Assembly: GCA_902774265.1 (NCBI GenBank)
Contig: CACYHR010000002.1
Location: 31,259-95,258 of the forward strand
DNA length: 64,000 nt
Source of the DNA: an uncultured Eubacteriales bacterium
GTDB taxonomy: Bacteria > Bacillota > Clostridia > Peptostreptococcales > Anaerovoracaceae
Reading direction: 5' to 3'
Every line of letters starts with the position of its first letter. Position 1 is the first letter of the stretch. The translations under genes and the position numbers were made by a program. The notes beneath the pieces are model-generated. The model was not told the origin of the DNA and searched no databases. It saw only the letters and a program-made list of their open reading frames with translations. Shown one piece after another: positions 34,390 through 43,823 of the stretch.

Positions 34390-35880
34390 ATGAAAGAGAA
34401 AAAATTAAACGTCGTGTTCGTCGTTTCGGTAGTGCTGACACTTGCTATTTGTCTCTGGGGAATTCTTCTTCCTGAGTCATTCGGCAAAGCAGCCACCGGA
34501 AGCATGAACTTTCTGACGACAGACTTCGGCTGGTTCTATGCACTGGCTATGACAGCTTTCGTGGTGTTCTGCATCTGGATAGGTTTCTTCAGCAAGTACA
34601 AGGATGTACGTCTGGGACCTGATGATTCGACGCCTGATTACAGCGACCTGACATGGTTCGCAATGCTGTTCTCGGCCGGTATGGGAGTCGGACTGGTATT
34701 CTGGGGTGTTGCAGAACCTCTGAATTACTATCTGGCACCGATAGGCGGTCTAGAAGCAGCTTCAGACGGGGCAATAAAAATGGCTTTCACAAAGTCATTC
34801 CTGCACTGGGGAATTCACCCTTGGGCAAATTACTCGGTGCTCGCTCTTGCGCTTGCGTATATGCAGTTCCGTAAGGGCAAACCGGCTCTCGTCAGTTCGG
34901 TATTCATTCCTCTGATAGGTGAGGAGAAAACCAACGGATGGATCGGTAAACTTATCGACATCCTGGCTATCTTCGCTACTGCCGGAGGAGTGGCAACTTC
35001 ACTGGGACTCGGTGTTCTGCAGATAAATTCGGGAATGAATTTCCTCGCAGGAATACCTGAGACCCATACGGTACAGCTCATCCTGATCGTAGTACTGGGC
35101 CTTATTTACACAGTTACCGCGGTCATGGGAGTAGATAAAGGTATCAGCAAAGTCTGTGACCTCAACATAAGAATCGCAATAGGCGTGATGATACTTCTGT
35201 TCATATTGGGACCGACTGTTTCTATTATGAACAACCTGGTTGAAGGTATCGGCGCATACATCAGCGGACTGGTAGAAAACACATTCCAGGTCGGAGCCTT
35301 CGGAGATGCCGACTGGTACAAATCCTGGACAACATTCTACTGGGCATGGTGGATCGCATGGGCACCATTTACAGGATCGTTTATTGCAAGGATATCAAGA
35401 GGCAGGACTATCGGACAGTTTGTAAAGGGAGTAATGTTCATACCGGCCGGATTCTCGATAATCTGGTTCGCTATCTACGGAACTCTCGGAATGAAATGTG
35501 ATATGTCTATCATAAAAGAGGCAGTTGCATCGACTTCCACAGCGCTGTTCCTGGTACTCAAAGAGTACCCGCTCGGCATGGTCATATCAGTAGTCATGTT
35601 CATACTGATCTGCACATTCTTCATAACATCGGCCAATTCGGCAACTTATGTTCTGGGTATGTACAGTGAGAAAGGAACACTTGATCCTACGAATAAGACC
35701 AAGATCGTATGGGGCGTACTCATGGCTGCACTTGCAGCGGCAATGATGCTCGGAAACGGAGACGGACTGAGCATGCTGCAGACACTTTCAATCGTTGCTG
35801 CATTCCCGTTTGCTTTCATAATGGTCGCCGCTATGGTGGCTCTCGTGAGAGCGCTGAAGAAAGAACGAGATGAAAAGTAG
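34390..35880 (+). CDS. BCCT-family betaine/choline/carnitine transporter
   Basis: 496 residues with about twelve membrane helices. The BCCT signature is clear: GMGVGLVFWGVAEPLNYY after helix 2-3, HWGIHPWANYSVLALALAY, and WAWWIAWAPF at residues 318-327, followed by GSFIARISRGRTI. These carriers import quaternary amines, often by sodium symport. It lies 21 bases downstream of grdH, so it almost certainly feeds glycine betaine to the betaine reductase. It differs from osmolyte carriers such as OpuD in lacking long charged termini. Confidence 0.92.
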   Translation: MKEKKLNVVFVVSVVLTLAICLWGILLPESFGKAATGSMNFLTTDFGWFYALAMTAFVVFCIWIGFFSKYKDVRLGPDDSTPDYSDLTWFAMLFSAGMGVGLVFWGVAEPLNYYLAPIGGLEAASDGAIKMAFTKSFLHWGIHPWANYSVLALALAYMQFRKGKPALVSSVFIPLIGEEKTNGWIGKLIDILAIFATAGGVATSLGLGVLQINSGMNFLAGIPETHTVQLILIVVLGLIYTVTAVMGVDKGISKVCDLNIRIAIGVMILLFILGPTVSIMNNLVEGIGAYISGLVENTFQVGAFGDADWYKSWTTFYWAWWIAWAPFTGSFIARISRGRTIGQFVKGVMFIPAGFSIIWFAIYGTLGMKCDMSIIKEAVASTSTALFLVLKEYPLGMVISVVMFILICTFFITSANSATYVLGMYSEKGTLDPTNKTKIVWGVLMAALAAAMMLGNGDGLSMLQTLSIVAAFPFAFIMVAAMVALVRALKKERDEK

Positions 35881-35943
35881 ATGCAGACACAACTGAACCC
35901 GTTAGATAGTTGAACAAAGATCTGTTTGACTTCTAAATAAATG

Positions 35944-35981
35944 GTTCCGGCTGTGTTGCCCCTATTTTATGCAGCCGGAAC
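35944..35981 (+). promoter_or_regulatory. Stem-loop between the transporter gene and grdA
   Basis: GTTCCGGCTG (35944-35953) pairs perfectly with CAGCCGGAAC (35972-35981). No T run follows. It may set relative mRNA levels of the upstream and downstream halves of the operon. Confidence 0.5.
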
Positions 35982-36026
35982 ACATTCACTATTTCATATT
36001 TTATTTCTTTAGGAAAGGAGAAACTG

Positions 36027-36497
36027 ATGGCTATTCTGAACGGAAAGAAAGTTATCGTCATCGGAGACCGTGATGGTATTCCGGGTCCGGCGATAGCTGA
36101 ATGTGCCGAGTCAGCAGGAGCCGAGGTCGTATTCAGCTCGACCGAGTGCTTCGTCTGAACGGCTGCCGGAGCCATGGATCTGGAGAATCAGAAGAGAGTA
36201 AAAGAGTTCTACGACCAGTATGGAGCTGATCAGATCGTAGTACTTGTTGGAGCTGCTGAGGGTGAGGCCGGTGGCCTTGCTGCTGAGACAGTTGCTCTCG
36301 GAGATCCTACATTTGCGGGGTGTCTGGCAGGGGTTTCGTTGAAACTCCCATGTTACCACATATGCGAACCTGAGATCAAAGAGGAGATCGATGAAGGTGT
36401 ATATGATGAACAGATCAGCATGATGGAAATGGTGCTGGATGTTGACGACATTTGCGAAGAAATGAATGCTATTCGTGAACAGGTCGCCGAAGCATAA
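36027..36497 (+). CDS. grdA: Glycine/sarcosine/betaine reductase selenoprotein A
   Basis: 156 residues when TGA 36156-36158 is read as selenocysteine, which gives Sec44, the position known for GrdA. The flanking [17 protein letters not shown] forms the redox-active Cys-x-x-Sec pair. The protein receives the carboxymethyl group on selenium from either B component and gives it to GrdC as a thioester while thioredoxin re-reduces it. The start has AAAGGAGAAACTG upstream. A single grdA serves both the glycine and the betaine systems here. Confidence 0.95.
36156..36173 (+). promoter_or_regulatory. SECIS-like hairpin of grdA
   Basis: UGA is followed by a short stem GGCT-GCCGG-AGCC at 36161-36173. 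It is shorter and closer to the UGA than those of grdB and grdH. Confidence 0.5.
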
Positions 36498-36516
36498 ATA
36501 ATCTGACAGGAACAGA

Positions 36517-36566
36517 GGCGCCGCCTTTTATGGGTTGAACCTCCCAAAAAAGGGCGGTGCCTTTTC
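36517..36566 (+). terminator. Terminator between grdA and trxB
   Basis: AGGC and CCGCC (36517-36526) pair with GGCGG and GCCT (36554-36562), flanked by A and T runs ending CCTTTT. It may be partial, to give more grdA than trxB mRNA. Confidence 0.65.
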
Positions 36567-36610
36567 CTAAAATTATCATCATTATTTACTTACTCATGGA
36601 GGTGAGCCAC

Positions 36611-37576
36611 ATGAAAACGTATGATATCGTGATTATCGGTGGTGGTCCGGCAGGACTTGCAGCAGGACTGTATGCAGGCAGAGCCAAGATGGACACACTG
36701 ATCATCGAAAAGCAGAAATTCGGAGGACAGATCGTTATTACAGACGAGATAGAGAACTACCCGGGCTCAGTTGAGGGCGAAACAGGCCCATCACTTATGG
36801 CACGTATGGTAGCTCAGGCCGATAAGTTCGGTTGTGAAAGAGTGGAAGATACGATTACCGCGGTTGAACTCGAGGGTGACGTTAAGATAATAAAAGGAAA
36901 CAAAGGTGAATATCACGCTAAGGCAGTTATAATCACCGGAGGAGAGGTACATAAGAATATAGGATGCCCTGGTGAGAAGGAATTCACAGGCAAGGGCGTT
37001 TCTTACTGCGCTACATGCGATGCCGCATTCTTCGAAGATTTCGAGGTTTATGTTGTCGGCGGCGGAGATGCAGCTGTAGAAGAGGCTATGTATCTGACAA
37101 GATTTGCAAGAAAGGTAACTCTTATCCACAGAAGAGACGAGCTCAGAGCAGCAAGATCCATCCAGGAGAAGGCATTTGCAAACCCTAAGATGGAATTTAT
37201 GTGGAATACTACCATCGAAGAGATCAGAGGAGACGGAGTTGTCGAGAGCATGGTAGTAAAGGATACTCAGACTGGTGAGACCAGAGAGATCTTTGCTGAC
37301 GAGGAAGACGGAACATTCGGAATCTTCGTATTTATCGGATACACACCTTCTTCAGAGATCTATGAGGGCATCATAGACATGGAGAGAGGATATATCCTGA
37401 CAGATGAAGAGATGCGCACCAATATACCTGGAGTATTTGCAGCAGGAGATATCCGCAAGAAGACTCTGAAACAGGTAGTAACAGCAGTTGCAGACGGTGC
37501 TATAGCTGCAGTTCAGGCAAGTGAATACCTTGAGGAACTGGCCGGAACAGCATATAAAGGCGGAGCGAGAACTTAA
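36611..37576 (+). CDS. trxB: Thioredoxin reductase
   Basis: 321 residues from ATG 36611 with GGAGGTG upstream; the longer reading from 36557 has no ribosome site. IIGGGPAGLAAGLYAGRAKM is the FAD-binding loop, CATCDAAF the redox-active disulfide, VVGGGDAAVEEAMYLTRFA the NADPH loop and GVFAAGDI the C-terminal FAD motif. It passes electrons from NADPH to the thioredoxin encoded 32 bases downstream, which reduces GrdA. NADPH may come from the NfnAB enzyme encoded at 41-43 kb. Confidence 0.95.
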   Translation: MKTYDIVIIGGGPAGLAAGLYAGRAKMDTLIIEKQKFGGQIVITDEIENYPGSVEGETGPSLMARMVAQADKFGCERVEDTITAVELEGDVKIIKGNKGEYHAKAVIITGGEVHKNIGCPGEKEFTGKGVSYCATCDAAFFEDFEVYVVGGGDAAVEEAMYLTRFARKVTLIHRRDELRAARSIQEKAFANPKMEFMWNTTIEEIRGDGVVESMVVKDTQTGETREIFADEEDGTFGIFVFIGYTPSSEIYEGIIDMERGYILTDEEMRTNIPGVFAAGDIRKKTLKQVVTAVADGAIAAVQASEYLEELAGTAYKGGART

Positions 37577-37608
37577 TATAAACTGAATTATATAAGGAGG
37601 ACGTTGTA

Positions 37609-37926
37609 ATGTTAGAAGTTGATAAGAAAACATTTGAAGAAGAGGTTCTTCAGGCAGAAGGTACTGTAGTAGTTGATTTCTATGGTGACGGATGTGTTCC
37701 ATGCCAGGCTCTTATGCCACATGTACATGCTCTTGCTGACCAGTATGGCGACAAGCTCAAATTCTGTGCGCTTAACACATCAAAGGCAAGAAGAGTTGCT
37801 ATCGGACAGAAGGTAATGGGTCTCCCGGTTATCGCTATTTATCAGAATGGCGAAAAGGTTGAAGAACTCGTTAAGGACGATGCTACTGCTGATGCTGTTA
37901 AGGCAATGGTAGAGAAGTACGTGTAA
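37609..37926 (+). CDS. trxA: Thioredoxin of the glycine-reductase type
   Basis: 105 residues. The active site is D-G-C-V-P-C (Cys29 and Cys32) instead of the common W-C-G-P-C; GCVPC is characteristic of thioredoxins from glycine-reducing clostridia. It reduces oxidised GrdA after each turnover. The ribosome site is AAGGAGG. It is located between trxB and grdC, with a stem-loop after its stop. Confidence 0.95.
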   Translation: MLEVDKKTFEEEVLQAEGTVVVDFYGDGCVPCQALMPHVHALADQYGDKLKFCALNTSKARRVAIGQKVMGLPVIAIYQNGEKVEELVKDDATADAVKAMVEKYV

Positions 37927-37937
37927 TATGTGTTGAA

Positions 37938-37980
37938 ATGCTCTGATGAATGATGGAATATCCCGTATTCATCGGAGCAT
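37938..37980 (+). promoter_or_regulatory. Long stem-loop between trxA and grdC
   Basis: ATGCTCTGATGAAT (37938-37951) pairs with ATTCATCGGAGCAT (37967-37980) with one mismatch. The following bases (ATTTAATC) are only weakly U-rich, so it is an attenuator or processing site rather than a clean terminator. Confidence 0.55.
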
Positions 37981-38013
37981 ATTTAATCAGAATAAAACAG
38001 GAGACAAAATACT

Positions 38014-39558
38014 ATGAGTGATTATGCAGTATTAAGAGGTGCGAGCTACACACTCGCACATACCCCTGACATGGTTATCCACGATGGAGCTACACAGGTA
38101 ACAGAGAGAGTAGTCAATCCTGATGGTGAGTATCTTAAAGAGCTCCCTAAGCACATCAGAAGCTTTGAGGATGCTGTAAGATATGCTCCGAACCAGGCAT
38201 ATATCGGAAACCTGAACAACGAAGAACTCAAGGCTATAGAGTTCCCGTGGTATGACAAGCCGACTGATATCACAGAGAGAACAGGTAAATACGGCGAGAT
38301 CATGCCTGAGGACGAATACTACGGACTCATGCAGATCTGCGATACTTTCGATCTCGTAGAGCTCGAAGCATCTTTCGCAGCTGATGTTAAGGCTAAACTG
38401 GCTGCAAACGGAATGTTTACAGATGAGCAGGTTGCTGTTCTCGATAAGAATGCGAACTTTACAGAAGAGAGTCTTGCAGAAGTAGTTGCTGACGGCGGCT
38501 GCGGACTTTACTTCAATGACAAACTCGTTGGTGCTATCAAAAAGGCTCATGATGTAGATGTTAACCTTTCTGCACATGTTATGCTTGAAAATATCGCATC
38601 CAAAGCCACAAGCGTGCTTTCACTGCTTCACCTCGTCAGAGTTACCGGAATCGACCCTGCTGAAGTCGATTACGTAATAGACTGTGCTGAAGAAGCATGC
38701 GGCGATATGAACCAGAGAGGCGGCGGCAACTTCGCTAAGGCTGCTGCTGAGATCGCAGGCTTTACAAATGCTACAGGTTCAGATACCAGAGGATTCTGCG
38801 CAGGCCCTGCACATGCACTGCTGAACGCAGCTTCACTGGTAAAGGCAGGAACCTTTAAGAATGTTGTTGTGACCGCCGGTGGTTGTACCGCTAAGCTGGG
38901 CATGAACGGCAAGAGCCATGTAGAAAAGGGTCTCCCGATCCTTGAGGACTGCCTTGCAGGATTCTCAGTTCTGATCAGTGAAGACAACGGTACTGATCCG
39001 GTCATCCGCACAGATATCGTCGGAAGACATACAGTCGGTACAGGCTCATCGCCACAGGCGGTCATCAGCTCACTTGTAACAGATCCGCTGGATGCAGCAG
39101 GTCTTTCAATAACTGATGTCGACAAGTATGCACCTGAGATGCAGAACCCTGATATCACAAAGCCTGCAGGAGCAGGAGATGTTCCTGAAGCTAACTTCAA
39201 GATGATTGCAGCTCTCGGTGTTAAGAAGGGCGCAATCGAAAAGAAAGAGCTCGCAAGCTTCATCGTAGAACACGGTATGAAGGGCTGGGCTCCTACACAG
39301 GGCCATATTCCTTCAGGCGTACCTTTCATGGGACCTTGCAGAGACCTGATGCTCGATGGCTCCATCAAGAGAGCTATGATAATCGGTAAGGGAAGCCTCT
39401 TCCTCGGAAGAATGACTAACCTCTTCGACGGAGTATCATTTGTGATCGAAGCTAATAACGGACAGAGTGCAGGCGGCTCCGGAGTTTCCGAAGAGGAAGT
39501 AAAAGGACTGATCGCAAACGCGCTCAAGGATTTTGCAGCCGGACTTCTGGCAGAGTAA
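38014..39558 (+). CDS. grdC: Glycine/sarcosine/betaine reductase component C, beta subunit
   Basis: 514 residues. The N terminus YAVLRGASYTLAHTPDMVIH and the core GDMNQRGGGNFAKAAAEIAG, DTRGFCAGPAHALLNAASLV are those of GrdC, a ketoacyl-synthase-like protein. With GrdD it takes the carboxymethyl-selenoether from GrdA and converts it to acetyl phosphate. The ribosome site is AACAGGAGAC. grdD follows after 11 bases. Component C is common to glycine, sarcosine and betaine reduction, so one copy serves both systems. Confidence 0.93.
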   Translation: MSDYAVLRGASYTLAHTPDMVIHDGATQVTERVVNPDGEYLKELPKHIRSFEDAVRYAPNQAYIGNLNNEELKAIEFPWYDKPTDITERTGKYGEIMPEDEYYGLMQICDTFDLVELEASFAADVKAKLAANGMFTDEQVAVLDKNANFTEESLAEVVADGGCGLYFNDKLVGAIKKAHDVDVNLSAHVMLENIASKATSVLSLLHLVRVTGIDPAEVDYVIDCAEEACGDMNQRGGGNFAKAAAEIAGFTNATGSDTRGFCAGPAHALLNAASLVKAGTFKNVVVTAGGCTAKLGMNGKSHVEKGLPILEDCLAGFSVLISEDNGTDPVIRTDIVGRHTVGTGSSPQAVISSLVTDPLDAAGLSITDVDKYAPEMQNPDITKPAGAGDVPEANFKMIAALGVKKGAIEKKELASFIVEHGMKGWAPTQGHIPSGVPFMGPCRDLMLDGSIKRAMIIGKGSLFLGRMTNLFDGVSFVIEANNGQSAGGSGVSEEEVKGLIANALKDFAAGLLAE

Positions 39559-39569
39559 AGGAGGGCACA

Positions 39570-40727
39570 ATGGCTCAGAATATTCAGAAACTGATCGCCG
39601 AGACCTTCCTTGAAATGGCAAACGGACTTGAAAGCGGCAGTTACGGCAAAAAGCCTAAGATCGCTCTCACCGGAATGGGAAGTGAGCACGGCGAAGAGAA
39701 CTCGATGCAGGCTGCTGTTATGGCAGCTGCAGAGGGCGTCGATGTTTACTACATAGGCACACTCGAGGCACCGGGCGTTACTACTGTCAAGGTGGCTGAC
39801 GACGAGGAAGGCCACAAGAAGATGGAAGAGCTGCTGGAAAACGGCGAAGTTGATGCAGCTGTAACAATGCACTATCCGTTCCCGATAGGCGTTTCCACAG
39901 TAGGAAGAGTAATCACTCCGGGCAGAGGCAAAGAAATGTTTATTGCCAATACTACCGGTACATCCAGTGCTGACAGGATCGAGGGAATGATAAAGAATGC
40001 TGTATACGGCATTATTGCAGCAAAGGCCTGCGGAGTTCAGGATCCGTCTGTAGGTATCCTGAATGTAGACGGTGCAAGGCAGACAGAAAAGGCTCTAAAG
40101 GAGCTCGCAGACGGCGGTTATCCTATCAGATTCGCAGAATCTGCAAGAGCAGACGGCGGCTGTGTAATGAGAGGAAACGACCTGCTTCAGGGATCGCCTG
40201 ATATCATGGTCACAGATTCACTCACAGGTAATGTCCTCGTAAAGACTCTGTCGGCATTCCAGACAGGCGGCAGCTATGAGGCTGTCGGCTGCGGATACGG
40301 TCCGGGAATAGGCGAAGGATATGACAGACTCGTAATGATCATTTCAAGAGCTTCCGGGGCACCTGTTATTGCCGGAGCTATACGCTATGCGGCACAGCTG
40401 GTAAGAGGTAAGGTATTTGAAGTTGCAGCAAAAGAGTTTGCAGCAGCTAAAAAGGCCGGACTCGATAATATCCTCAAAGCAAGAAAGGCGGCAGCAAAGC
40501 CTGCAGCCGCAGCTGAAGAGGAAGTTACAGCACCGCCTGCTGAGATCGTAACGGCGCAGATAGCCGGAATAGAGGTCATGGATCTCGAGGATGGCGTACA
40601 GGCACTGTGGAAGAAGGGAATCTATGCTGAGAGCGGCATGGGATGCACAGGACCTATAATCCGTGTATCGGATGCTAATCTCGAAAAGGCTAAAGAGATC
40701 CTTACCGCAGAAGGATATATTGGTTAG
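39570..40727 (+). CDS. grdD: Glycine/sarcosine/betaine reductase component C, alpha subunit
   Basis: 385 residues. KIALTGMGSEHGEENSMQAA and the long plsX-like core end in an Ala-rich linker (AARKAAAKPAAAAEEEVTAP-type, residues ~305-325) and a small C-terminal domain with ESGMGCTGPIIRVSD, whose cysteine is a candidate for the acetyl-thioester of this subunit. It completes the reductase operon; an intergenic stretch of about 300 bases with several stem-loops follows. Confidence 0.93.
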   Translation: MAQNIQKLIAETFLEMANGLESGSYGKKPKIALTGMGSEHGEENSMQAAVMAAAEGVDVYYIGTLEAPGVTTVKVADDEEGHKKMEELLENGEVDAAVTMHYPFPIGVSTVGRVITPGRGKEMFIANTTGTSSADRIEGMIKNAVYGIIAAKACGVQDPSVGILNVDGARQTEKALKELADGGYPIRFAESARADGGCVMRGNDLLQGSPDIMVTDSLTGNVLVKTLSAFQTGGSYEAVGCGYGPGIGEGYDRLVMIISRASGAPVIAGAIRYAAQLVRGKVFEVAAKEFAAAKKAGLDNILKARKAAAKPAAAAEEEVTAPPAEIVTAQIAGIEVMDLEDGVQALWKKGIYAESGMGCTGPIIRVSDANLEKAKEILTAEGYIG

Positions 40728-41025
40728 CAAAAGTGATTGACATATGAATGCATCGGCAGGAACAGGGAACGGAAAGATCGGCAAACAGTTAGATCAACGA
40801 GCCGGATCCCTGTTCATCCGGTCCATTCGGCCTGATCATTTATCCAGTCAGTTTATAAGGTCAGTTTATAATGGCAATCAATTATTCATTTATGAATGAA
40901 GAGAAGTATATTATGTGATATTATTGGTGTGGACAGAGGCCGGACAATATAGTCTGTTTCTCTGTTCAGCCTATTATATACATATAGTTATAAAACAGAC
41001 CGAATGATATTTAAGAGGAGAAGAA
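40728..41025 (+). other. Non-coding stretch between grdD and nfnA with several inverted and direct repeats
   Basis: GAACAGGGA (from about 40758) pairs with TCCCTGTTC (from about 40808), a candidate terminator stem with a long loop but no T run. A direct repeat of GTCAGTTTATA occurs twice around 40845-40870, and TTCATTTATGAATGAA is a near-palindrome around 40890. The nfnA ribosome site (AAGAGGAGAAGAA) ends the stretch. No gene is visible. Confidence 0.4.
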
Positions 41026-41883
41026 ATGTATAAGGTTGTAAGAAGGAAGGCTCTGAAGCCTACGGTTACCCAGCTGGAGATCGAAGCACCTCTGGTTGCA
41101 CGCAAGGCAAAGCCGGGTCAGTTCATCATCCTGAGAGTTGATGAAGAAGGTGAGAGAATCCCGCTGACAGTAGCGGGGACAAATCCGGAAGAAGGAACAG
41201 TGAAGATCATCTTCCAGGTAGTAGGAGCAACAACAGAGGCGCTGAACCATGTACCTGAAGGCGGATATCTGCAGGATTTCGTAGGACCACTCGGCAATGC
41301 GACAGAGACTGAGGGAATAAAGAAGGTCTGCATAGTCGGCGGCGGAGTAGGATGTGCGATCGCAATGCCTGTAGCACAGGAATTCCACAGACTCGGAGCA
41401 GATGTAACAAGTATCATCGGATTCAGAAGTGAAGATCTCGTTATCCTCGAGGAAGAGTTCAATGAATGCTCGAACAAGCTCTTTGTAATGACAGACGACG
41501 GTTCATACGGAAGAGAAGGAAATGTAACGGTTCCTTTGAAAGAGATGCTTTCAGCAGGCGAAAAGTTCGATATGATAATAACTATCGGACCGCTGATCAT
41601 GATGAAATTCGTGACACTGACTGCAAAGGAATTCAACGCACCGATCACTGTATCGATGAGCCCGATCATGATAGACGGAACGGGAATGTGCGGCGGATGC
41701 AGACTGACACTGAACACAGAGGATGGTCCTGTAATGAAGTTCGCATGCGTAGACGGCCCTGACTTCAACGGATACGAAGTAGACTTTGATGAAGCCATCT
41801 CAAGAGGCCGCATGTATTTCGATTATGAGAGACATGCACACGAAGAAACCTGCAATCTGTTCAAGATGGCAGAGAACGCATAG
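41026..41883 (+). CDS. nfnA: NADH-dependent reduced ferredoxin:NADP+ oxidoreductase, small subunit
   Basis: 285 residues. An FAD-binding barrel (PGQFIILRVDEEGERIPLTV) is followed by an NAD-binding lobe (CIVGGGVGCAIAMPVA). A C-terminal [2Fe-2S] cluster site MCGGCRLTL plus a distant Cys completes it. This is the architecture of NfnA (also annotated sulfide dehydrogenase subunit or dihydroorotate dehydrogenase electron-transfer-like). With NfnB, 20 bases downstream, it couples electrons of NADH and reduced ferredoxin to make NADPH by flavin-based bifurcation. Placed after the grd operon, it can supply the NADPH used by TrxB. Confidence 0.88.
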   Translation: MYKVVRRKALKPTVTQLEIEAPLVARKAKPGQFIILRVDEEGERIPLTVAGTNPEEGTVKIIFQVVGATTEALNHVPEGGYLQDFVGPLGNATETEGIKKVCIVGGGVGCAIAMPVAQEFHRLGADVTSIIGFRSEDLVILEEEFNECSNKLFVMTDDGSYGREGNVTVPLKEMLSAGEKFDMIITIGPLIMMKFVTLTAKEFNAPITVSMSPIMIDGTGMCGGCRLTLNTEDGPVMKFACVDGPDFNGYEVDFDEAISRGRMYFDYERHAHEETCNLFKMAENA

Positions 41884-41903
41884 CACTGAAAGGAGGAAGA
41901 GAA

Positions 41904-43313
41904 ATGGCACTGGAACCTAAAAAACATGAAATGCCTGCTCAGGATCCGCAGGTGCGTGCACATAATTTTGACGAGGTAGCACTTGGCTACACAGAGGAGA
42001 TCGCTCTCTCAGAGGCAGCAAGATGCCTGAACTGCAAAAACAAGCCGTGCATCGAGGGATGCCCTGTAAATGTAAACATTCCTGACTTCATCATGAAGAT
42101 CAAGGAGAAGGATTACGAAGGCGCATATAAGATCATCAACAAGACATCGACACTTCCTGCAGTATGCGGCAGAGTATGCCCGCAGGAGACACAGTGCGAA
42201 GCTAAATGTACGATGGGCGTTAAGTTCGAGCCTGTAGGAATCGGAAGACTCGAGAGATTCGTAGCAGACTGGCACAATGAAAACGCAAAAGAGAAGGCTG
42301 TTGCTCCGGAGAACAACGGACACAAGGTTGCAGTAGTAGGATCCGGCCCTTCGGGACTGACCTGCGCAGGCGACCTGGCAAAGAAGGGATACAAGGTATC
42401 GGTATTCGAAGCACTGCACACTGCAGGCGGTGTACTTGTATACGGCATTCCTGAATTCCGTCTTCCAAAGGCAATCGTTGCAAGGGAGGTCGAAGGTCTG
42501 AAAGAACTGGGAGTAGACCTTGAGACCAACGTCATCATAGGCAAGACACTTACAGTAGACGAGCTGTTCGACATGGGATATGAAGCAGTATTCATCGGAT
42601 CTGGTGCAGGCCTTCCGAGCTTCATGAATATTCCGGGCGAATCACTTAAGGGCGTTTATTCGGCAAACGAGTATCTGACAAGATCAAACCTGATGAAGGC
42701 GTTCAGGGATAACCCTAAGACACCTATCATGAAGGGCGGCAAGGTTGCAGTAGTAGGCGGCGGAAACGTAGCTATGGATGCAGCCCGTACAGCACTGAGA
42801 CTCGGAGCTGAGCATGTATATGTAGTATACAGAAGATCGATGGAGGAGCTGCCTGCAAGAGCAGAGGAAGTCGAGCATGCAAAGGAAGAAGGCATCGATT
42901 TCAGACTGCTGAACAATCCTGTAGAGATACTCGGATACAACAATCCCGATGATCCGAGGGATCCAAAGAACGGATTCGTAAAAGGCATCAGATGCATCAA
43001 AATGGAACTCGGAGAGCCTGATGCATCCGGCAGAAGAAGACCTGTACCTATCGAGGGCAGTGAATTCGAGCTTGATGTCGATGCTGTCATCATGTCTATC
43101 GGAACAAGCCCTAACCCGCTGATCAAGAATACAACAGCAGGACTTGAGGTAAACAAACGCGGCGGAATCGTTGTAAACGAAGACGGACTGACAAGCCGTG
43201 ATGCAGTATATGCCGGCGGAGACGCGGTAACAGGAGCGGCAACAGTTATTTCGGCAATGGGAGCAGGCAAACTGGCTGCAGCATCCATAGACGAATATCT
43301 GTCCGCAAAATAA
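41904..43313 (+). CDS. nfnB: NADH-dependent reduced ferredoxin:NADP+ oxidoreductase, large subunit (GltD-like)
   Basis: 469 residues. The N terminus carries two cysteine-rich [4Fe-4S] motifs (CLNCKNKPCIEGCPVNVNIP and CGRVCPQETQCEAKC). An FAD loop (VAVVGSGPSGLTCAGDLAKK), an NADPH loop (VAVVGGGNVAMDAARTALRL) and the C-terminal AGGDAVTGAATVISAMG follow, as in glutamate synthase small subunits. With nfnA immediately upstream and no glutamate synthase large subunit, NfnB is the better name. The alternative is a stand-alone GltD-like oxidoreductase. Confidence 0.88.
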   Translation: MALEPKKHEMPAQDPQVRAHNFDEVALGYTEEIALSEAARCLNCKNKPCIEGCPVNVNIPDFIMKIKEKDYEGAYKIINKTSTLPAVCGRVCPQETQCEAKCTMGVKFEPVGIGRLERFVADWHNENAKEKAVAPENNGHKVAVVGSGPSGLTCAGDLAKKGYKVSVFEALHTAGGVLVYGIPEFRLPKAIVAREVEGLKELGVDLETNVIIGKTLTVDELFDMGYEAVFIGSGAGLPSFMNIPGESLKGVYSANEYLTRSNLMKAFRDNPKTPIMKGGKVAVVGGGNVAMDAARTALRLGAEHVYVVYRRSMEELPARAEEVEHAKEEGIDFRLLNNPVEILGYNNPDDPRDPKNGFVKGIRCIKMELGEPDASGRRRPVPIEGSEFELDVDAVIMSIGTSPNPLIKNTTAGLEVNKRGGIVVNEDGLTSRDAVYAGGDAVTGAATVISAMGAGKLAAASIDEYLSAK

Positions 43314-43352
43314 AATCAGATACAGCTTTCTGTAAATAAAATGATTTGGCAG

Positions 43353-43400
43353 AACTATTTGTCTTACGCCGTAGTGGTTGAGGTTGTAAGGCAGATAGTT
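43353..43400 (+). terminator. Stem-loop after nfnB
   Basis: AACTATTTGTCTTAC (43353-43367) pairs with GTAAGGCAGATAGTT (43386-43400) with one mismatch and one G-T pair, followed by TCTGTC. It is a candidate terminator or attenuator before the small gene at 43432. Confidence 0.5.
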
Positions 43401-43431
43401 TCTGTCATATTATGAAAGAGGAGGAACTCAA

Positions 43432-43722
43432 ATGAAAGTTAAAGATGTAGTAAATAATGTTGAACTGGATCTGGACAGAGATGCTCTGATACAGAAAATG
43501 AAGGATGGTCGTCAGGTTGATCTTATACTCAAAGAGAAAAAGTCCGATGATATCGGCTATCTCACATGGGATATGGAGCAGTGGAGTACTGTGGACGGCA
43601 AGCGTTATATACGTACATATCAACTGGAAGGCCGTGTATTAAGCGAGTATACATCGCATAATATCCATGATCTGAAAGCATATTTCATGCCTGATGAGGC
43701 GAAAGCGGTACAGCTCAGCTAA
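43432..43722 (+). CDS. Small hypothetical protein after nfnAB
   Basis: 96 residues with a strong ribosome site (AGAGGAGGAACTCAA). It starts MKVKDVVNNVELDLDRDALI and is soluble and mixed alpha/beta. No cysteines, signal peptide or membrane segment are visible, and I do not recognise a family. It is separated from nfnB by a stem-loop and from the next gene by a repeat copy, so it may be expressed alone. Function unknown. Confidence 0.65.
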   Translation: MKVKDVVNNVELDLDRDALIQKMKDGRQVDLILKEKKSDDIGYLTWDMEQWSTVDGKRYIRTYQLEGRVLSEYTSHNIHDLKAYFMPDEAKAVQLS

Positions 43723-43823
43723 GTAAAGCATCCAATGCGGACAGGCAGAACTAAACTAATTATATATTATGTAAAAAAGTCAGGAATTGATGTATACTGT
43801 ATCTGAATGTAAATATATATATT

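Noticed and set aside
38670-39872. 400-residue ORF on the minus strand within grdC/grdD
   Set aside because: It is the antisense shadow of two clearly conserved genes, without a ribosome site or recognisable product.
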